A DNA stretch of 10,435 nucleotides. It comes from Azonexus sp. (GTDB lineage: Bacteria > Pseudomonadota > Gammaproteobacteria > Burkholderiales > Rhodocyclaceae). The notes beneath the pieces were generated by a model that made no database searches, had not been told where the DNA came from, and was given only the letters and a program-made list of their open reading frames with translations. The translations under genes and the position numbers were made by a program. Of the stretch, positions 6,234-10,435 are shown piece by piece; within the stretch, counting starts at the first letter, position 1; every line of letters starts with the position of its first letter. Location: assembly GCA_031285115.1 (NCBI GenBank), contig JAITWU010000034.1:1-10435 (forward strand), written 5' to 3'.

Positions 6234-8608
6234 TTGAACGGATCGCCGAATACTGCATCCGCCAGCGCCGTCTGGTCGTCATCCTCCTTGCCCTGCTGAC
6301 CTTGGTGCTTGGCTTCTTCGCCCTGCGCATCGAAGTGCGCACCGTCTTTGCCGACATGCTGCCCTCGAAGCACGAATACATCAAAACCCACGAAAAATTC
6401 AAAGACACCTTTGGCGGCTCCAACATGGTGACGCTGATGGTCGAAGTCGACCACGGCGACATCTTCCAGCTCCCCGTGCTGGAAAAAGTCCAGGCCCTGA
6501 CCCTCGGGCTGCGCGAAGTCTCGGCGGTGAACCCCTACCAGATCACCTCGCTCGCCTCCAAAAAACTCAAAGAAGTACGCGCCTCGACCGACGGCATCGA
6601 AACCAAGCCCCTGATGTGGCCGAATCTGCCCAATGGCCCGGAAGGACTCACCGAACTCAAGGAAAAAGTCCTGCGCAACCCGCTGGTCCTGGGGCAATAC
6701 GTCGCCAAAGACTTGCAGGCGACCCTGATCACCGTCGACTTCATCGACCGCGAAGTCGACTACGGCAAAGTCTTCAGCGAAATCCGCGCGCTGATTGCCA
6801 AAGTCGATGACGGCAGCGGCGCGGTGCGCATCCGCGCCGTCGGCGACCCCATTCTCTACGGCTGGGTCAATTACTACGTGCCGGAAACCATCGACCTCGT
6901 CGCCGCCGCCTTGGGCGTCACCATGTTCCTCCTCTTCATCTGGCTGCGCACCTGGCGCGGCGTGCTGCTACCGATGCTGGCCGGGGCGGTGAGCGCCATC
7001 TGGGCGCTCGGCATCTGTCATCTGCTCGGCATCCACTTCGAGCCGCTGGTCATCGTCGTCGCCATGCTCATCACCTCGCGGGCGGTCTCCCATTCGGTGC
7101 AGATCGTCAATCGCTTCGATGACGAACTCGCCATCATCCCGCCGGGAACCGACTGCGCCAAACTGGCCGCCAAAATTGCCCTCGCTGACCTCTTTCGCCC
7201 CGGCATGTTGGGCATCATCGTGGACGCCGCCTGCATGGCGGTCGTCGCTCTCTCGCCCATTCCGATGCTGCAAAAACTGACCGTGCTCGCCGTCGTCTGG
7301 GTGTCGACGCTCACCATCAGCGCCGTGATCCTTACGCCGATCATGCTCTCCTACATCAAAAAGCCGCATGGCACGGTGCATCCCATCAACCTCTTCCCGT
7401 TCGCCCGCAAGATCCTCGACATCGCCTACTGGATCGGCACCTCCAAATTCCGCTACTACAACATCGCCGCCTGCGTCGTGGTCATGACGGTGACCGGCCT
7501 CTACGCCCTCAACCTCAAGATTGGCGACGCCAATCCCGGCTCGCCGATTCTCTGGCCGAGCGCCACCTACAACGTCGACGCCGCCGCCATCAACAAACGC
7601 TTTCAGGGCGTCGACCGGATGTTCATCGTCGTTGGCGAAGACGGCAAGGAAGGTTTGCTTAAAACCAACGAAGTGCTGCAAGCGATGAACCGCTTCCAGC
7701 GGTTCATCGAAGCCCAGCCGGAAGTCGGCGGCTCGGTGTCGATTGCCGATGTGCTGCCGGTGGTCAACGCCACCTTGCGCGAAGGCAACCCGCGCTACCT
7801 CGAACTCGGCGCGACGCAAGCCGTCAATGGCAGCCTCGCCGCCATTCTCGACACGGTTTCGGAACCCGGCGACATCGACCGCTACGCCGACAACAAATGG
7901 GCCAACGGCGCGGTGACCATGATGTTCCGCGACCGTCAGGGCGACACCATCCAGACGGCGGTCGCCCGCGTCAAGGAATTCACCGGCGCCAATCCCCTGA
8001 AAGAAGGCGAGTGGCAACTGGCGGGCGGCATCATCGGCGTCATGGCGGCGGTCAATGAAGTCATCCTCTCCGGCCAGATCGAAGCCATTGCCTTGGCGCT
8101 TCTCGTGCTCGTCGTCATCTGCACCATCGTCTATCGCTCGACCATTGCCGGCATGATCTTCATGGTGCCGGTCATCATCTCCAACACGCTCACCTTCAGC
8201 TTCATGACCTGGAAGGGCATCGGCATGAGCATCAACACCGTGCCGGTAGCGGCCCTCGGCATTGGTCTGGGCGTCGATTACGCCTTTTACATCGCCGACC
8301 GCGTCAAGGAAGAAATCGCCGCTGGCAGCACCCCCGAAAAAGCCATTTACGAAGCCCTGCAATCGGCGGGCATGGGTGTTGCCGTGACCGCCACCGTGCT
8401 CATCTTCTCGACCCTTTTATGGTGGGCCTCATCCTTGCGCTTCCAGGCCGAGATGGGGCTGCTGATGGCGATCTGGCTGGGTGTTTCGGCGATGTCGGCG
8501 GTCTTTGTCATGCCGTCCCTGATGTACACCTTCCGTCCGGCCTTCATCTTTGCCCCGAAAGAATCGGCGGTGCTTGAGAATTTACGTCCAGCGGCGGCTC
8601 ATGGTTGA
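6230..8608 (+). CDS. MMPL/RND-superfamily transporter (12 predicted TM segments)
   Basis: The protein is 792 residues; its ATG overlaps the propeller gene stop and has GGAGG seven bases upstream. The layout is the RND duplication: TM1 (14-32), a periplasmic domain of about 185 residues, TM2-6 (221-238, 244-267, 271-293, 325-342, 349-375), TM7 (409-428), a second periplasmic domain, and TM8-12 (613-768). The second half carries the proton-relay motif GIGLGVDYAFYIADR (677-691, Asp683-Tyr684). The matching place in the first half reads AVSHSVQIVNR, with Ser287-His288 instead of Asp-Tyr. At this length it resembles the MMPL/HpnN-type lipid exporters rather than the ~1000-residue drug pumps with a MacA-like partner. 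It should use the proton gradient to move a hydrophobic molecule between inner membrane and periplasm. The following DUF1302 gene suggests transport is linked to the outer membrane. Direction and substrate are unknown. Confidence 0.92.
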   Translation: MIERIAEYCIRQRRLVVILLALLTLVLGFFALRIEVRTVFADMLPSKHEYIKTHEKFKDTFGGSNMVTLMVEVDHGDIFQLPVLEKVQALTLGLREVSAVNPYQITSLASKKLKEVRASTDGIETKPLMWPNLPNGPEGLTELKEKVLRNPLVLGQYVAKDLQATLITVDFIDREVDYGKVFSEIRALIAKVDDGSGAVRIRAVGDPILYGWVNYYVPETIDLVAAALGVTMFLLFIWLRTWRGVLLPMLAGAVSAIWALGICHLLGIHFEPLVIVVAMLITSRAVSHSVQIVNRFDDELAIIPPGTDCAKLAAKIALADLFRPGMLGIIVDAACMAVVALSPIPMLQKLTVLAVVWVSTLTISAVILTPIMLSYIKKPHGTVHPINLFPFARKILDIAYWIGTSKFRYYNIAACVVVMTVTGLYALNLKIGDANPGSPILWPSATYNVDAAAINKRFQGVDRMFIVVGEDGKEGLLKTNEVLQAMNRFQRFIEAQPEVGGSVSIADVLPVVNATLREGNPRYLELGATQAVNGSLAAILDTVSEPGDIDRYADNKWANGAVTMMFRDRQGDTIQTAVARVKEFTGANPLKEGEWQLAGGIIGVMAAVNEVILSGQIEAIALALLVLVVICTIVYRSTIAGMIFMVPVIISNTLTFSFMTWKGIGMSINTVPVAALGIGLGVDYAFYIADRVKEEIAAGSTPEKAIYEALQSAGMGVAVTATVLIFSTLLWWASSLRFQAEMGLLMAIWLGVSAMSAVFVMPSLMYTFRPAFIFAPKESAVLENLRPAAAHG

Positions 8609-8627
8609 AGCCGGACTTAAAAAGAGA

Positions 8628-8640
8628 GGGGCGACGCCCC
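8628..8640 (+). other. Small stem-loop between MMPL and DUF1302 genes
   Basis: GGGGC (8628-8632) and GCCCC (8636-8640) form a 5-bp stem with a three-base loop in the 61-base gap after the MMPL stop, followed by GTTTGACC. It is too short, and the T-run too weak, to call a terminator. It may be a mild attenuator or RNA-end protector that lets the barrel gene be expressed at a different level from the pump. Confidence 0.3.
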
Positions 8641-8669
8641 GTTTGACCAATAGAAGAGAGGAGACACCC

Positions 8670-10376
8670 ATGAATCACCACCACCGGGGGCGGTTTAACC
8701 CCCGTCATTTGACCCTGGCCGTGCTGCTCGCCCTGCCGGGGCTGGCGGCAGCGTTTGACACCGGCAGCGAGAGCTTCAAGATCGACGGCTACCTGCGCCA
8801 GGATTTCTCCTGGAATATGAAAAACTGGGCCGACACGCCGAACTACAACGATGCTGGCCGACTCTCGATGGCCCGCACCATGCTGCGCGTCAACATGGAC
8901 TGGAAGGCGACCAATACCTTCTCGGTTGTCGCCAAACTGCGTGGCGCGCGGGAGTACAAAACCGACTTCCTCAAGCATCTGGAGAAGATGAACTACGCCG
9001 ATGGTAGCGCCGACAACGCGGGCGCCAGCGGCGCCAACAATTACGCCTCCGGCAGCCACGGCAACGTCATGGACCTCTACAACAAGGGCGAGATTCGCGA
9101 ACTCTATGTCGACTGGCAGGCCACCGACCGGCTCAAATTCCGTTTCGGCAAGCAGCAGGTCGTCTGGGGCGAAACCGATTTCTTCGCCGCCAATGACCTC
9201 GTGCATGGCTTCGACTTCACCTGGCGCTCCTTCCTTGAGCCCAACAATGAAGAATTAAGGAAGGCGCTGATCATCCTGAAGGCCAATATCGACGTGCCGG
9301 AAGCCGATGGCGCCATTGAAGCCTTCATCCGTCCGGGCTGGGATCGCAAGAAAGACATCGGCACCGAACTCGACATCTATGGTGGCCGCTGGTCGAGCCA
9401 GCCCTATGCCGGTGTCGATTTCCGCAATGTCGATCCCTATGACTGGAAAAACAAGGAAGGCGACTACCGCGATGTGACCGGCGGCATCCGCTGGAACGGC
9501 ACGACGCCAAATTTCAACTACTCGCTCTCTTACCTCAAGACCTTCTGGGCGTCGCCGATGTTGAACGGGTCGAGTTCGCTCAAGTTCTTCAATACGTTCG
9601 GTCTTACCGGGATGGAAAATGTGCCTTCGGGCGTAGACACCTGGGGGCGCAAGGATACGATCGACACCAAGGGGCAACCCTCGGCAGGTAACATCATCTA
9701 CCCGATCGTCGACATCTTCGGCGCCACCATTTCGGGCTATGCCGCCTGGGCAGACGCCGTCTTCAGCGCTGAAGTCGCTTACGTCAAGGATGCGCCTTAC
9801 CAGATCAACTGGCCAAAGGGATCTTATCCTCCGGGATTCACCCTGTCGGATAACATTGCTCCCGGTTTCGATGGTCTGACCAAAAAAGACCTGGTCGCCT
9901 GGATGGTGCGCATGGACAAGAACATCGCCGCCACCCAGAGTCTCCTCGGCACGGAAAAGCCGATGTTCTTCTCGGTGCAGTTGTTCGACAAATGGGTGCA
10001 GAACTACGACAAGAAGGACAACCTCATCAACAGCGTCGGCTGGGGCGCCAGGACCAAGGAGCACTCCTTCCTCCTGACCGGCATTTTTGCCTTGAGCTAC
10101 GACAATGGCCGCATCCAGCCGGGCCTCGTGATTGGCACGGACTTGACCTACAAGGGTGGCTTCTATGTGCCTTCCGTTGTCGTCGAACTGACCAAGAATC
10201 TCAAATGGAAGACCGAATACGACGGTTTCTGGGATGGCGGGCGCTGGCGTGATAACAAGAAGTGCACGCCCCTGGCTCTCGGCGGCACTGGCGCGACCAA
10301 CTGCGACAACGCTGGCCTCTTCGGCTACTTCCACAACCGCGACCAACTCTTCACCAGCCTCACTTACCAATTCTGA
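8670..10376 (+). CDS. DUF1302 family outer-membrane protein
   Basis: The protein is 568 residues from the ATG at 8670, preceded by a good ribosome site (GAGGAG, about eight bases upstream). An open extension to 8550 is rejected because it overlaps the MMPL gene and would hide the signal peptide. Residues 1-28 form a Sec signal peptide: a basic, histidine-rich start (MNHHHRGR), a hydrophobic core (14-25) and a likely cut after LAAA, giving mature FDTGSE. The mature protein has many aromatic, alternating strands and ends in SLTYQF, the C-terminal aromatic signature read by the BAM machinery, so it is a predicted beta-barrel. LKFRFGKQQVVWGETDFFAA (155-174) is the DUF1302 hallmark. A Gly/Ser/Asn-rich stretch (about 111-135) and a cysteine pair (532, 545) look like surface loops. 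DUF1302 genes commonly sit with DUF1329, RND and YCF48-like genes in clusters for hydrophobic compounds. Inferred role: outer-membrane passage for the substrate. Confidence 0.87.
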   Translation: MNHHHRGRFNPRHLTLAVLLALPGLAAAFDTGSESFKIDGYLRQDFSWNMKNWADTPNYNDAGRLSMARTMLRVNMDWKATNTFSVVAKLRGAREYKTDFLKHLEKMNYADGSADNAGASGANNYASGSHGNVMDLYNKGEIRELYVDWQATDRLKFRFGKQQVVWGETDFFAANDLVHGFDFTWRSFLEPNNEELRKALIILKANIDVPEADGAIEAFIRPGWDRKKDIGTELDIYGGRWSSQPYAGVDFRNVDPYDWKNKEGDYRDVTGGIRWNGTTPNFNYSLSYLKTFWASPMLNGSSSLKFFNTFGLTGMENVPSGVDTWGRKDTIDTKGQPSAGNIIYPIVDIFGATISGYAAWADAVFSAEVAYVKDAPYQINWPKGSYPPGFTLSDNIAPGFDGLTKKDLVAWMVRMDKNIAATQSLLGTEKPMFFSVQLFDKWVQNYDKKDNLINSVGWGARTKEHSFLLTGIFALSYDNGRIQPGLVIGTDLTYKGGFYVPSVVVELTKNLKWKTEYDGFWDGGRWRDNKKCTPLALGGTGATNCDNAGLFGYFHNRDQLFTSLTYQF

Positions 10377-10400
10377 TTTTTACACCGGAGAAACAAGATC

Positions 10401-10435
10401 ATGATGCCAATGAAAAAGTGCGCCATCGCGCTCTC
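10401..10435 (+). CDS. Start of a secreted-protein gene, probably DUF1329 (cut by window edge)
   Basis: Only about 11 codons are visible: MMPMKKCAIAL and on. The ATG at 10401 has GGAG ten bases upstream and comes 24 bases after the DUF1302 stop, so it belongs to the same operon. In-frame ATGs at 10404 and 10410 are alternative starts; from 10410 the product begins MKKCAIAL. Two lysines followed by a hydrophobic run are typical of a signal peptide. The DUF1329 identity rests on the usual gene order after DUF1302, not on sequence. DUF1329 proteins are periplasmic with a LolA/LolB-like fold, which would suit a carrier between the pump and the barrel. Confidence 0.42.
   Translation, partial: MMPMKKCAIAL

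Noticed and set aside
6968..8362. Minus-strand open frame of 464 codons opposite the MMPL gene
   Set aside because: It is rich in His, Asp and Gly with no recognisable domain, and lies wholly within a gene with clear RND topology.
8550..8669. N-terminal extension of the DUF1302 protein to 8550
   Set aside because: It overlaps the end of the MMPL gene and precedes a clear signal peptide. The ATG at 8670 with GAGGAG upstream is the natural start.

Overview
The window comes from a GC-rich, Gram-negative proteobacterium. Outer-membrane and periplasmic export features, codon use and gene content fit Betaproteobacteria (a Rhodocyclales-type hydrocarbon or steroid degrader is my guess), but no rRNA or housekeeping marker is present to confirm this. 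It holds eight genes: six complete and two cut by the window edges. They form two divergent blocks around a roughly 417-base control region (4743-5159).

Left block, minus strand. Running leftward from 4742 is a three-gene catabolic-looking operon: a luciferase-like (LLM) flavin- or F420-dependent oxidoreductase (3645-4742), a fumarylacetoacetate-hydrolase-family enzyme (2642-3562) and an M20-family amidohydrolase/peptidase homologue with an altered metal site (1354-2625). A clear intrinsic terminator (1245-1274) ends it. Beyond that, still on the minus strand and running off the left edge, is the radical-SAM enzyme CofG, or the CofG half of an FbiC fusion (1-1125), which makes the F420 chromophore. 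An F420 biosynthesis gene next to an operon headed by an LLM-family oxidoreductase suggests that this oxidoreductase uses F420.

Right block, plus strand. A membrane-anchored YCF48-like beta-propeller (5160-6233) overlaps by ATGA an MMPL/RND transporter (6230-8608). These are followed by a DUF1302 outer-membrane protein with a signal peptide (8670-10376) and the first codons of a further gene (10401 onward), probably the DUF1329 periplasmic protein that commonly accompanies DUF1302. Together they look like one trans-envelope machine: inner-membrane RND pump, propeller accessory, periplasmic carrier and outer-membrane barrel.

Reading the two blocks together, I infer a substrate-handling locus. 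The right block moves a hydrophobic compound across the envelope, and the left block oxidises it, cleaves a C-C bond and hydrolyses an amide- or ester-like bond. The substrate cannot be read from the sequence. No mobile elements, CRISPR arrays, tRNAs or rRNAs were seen.
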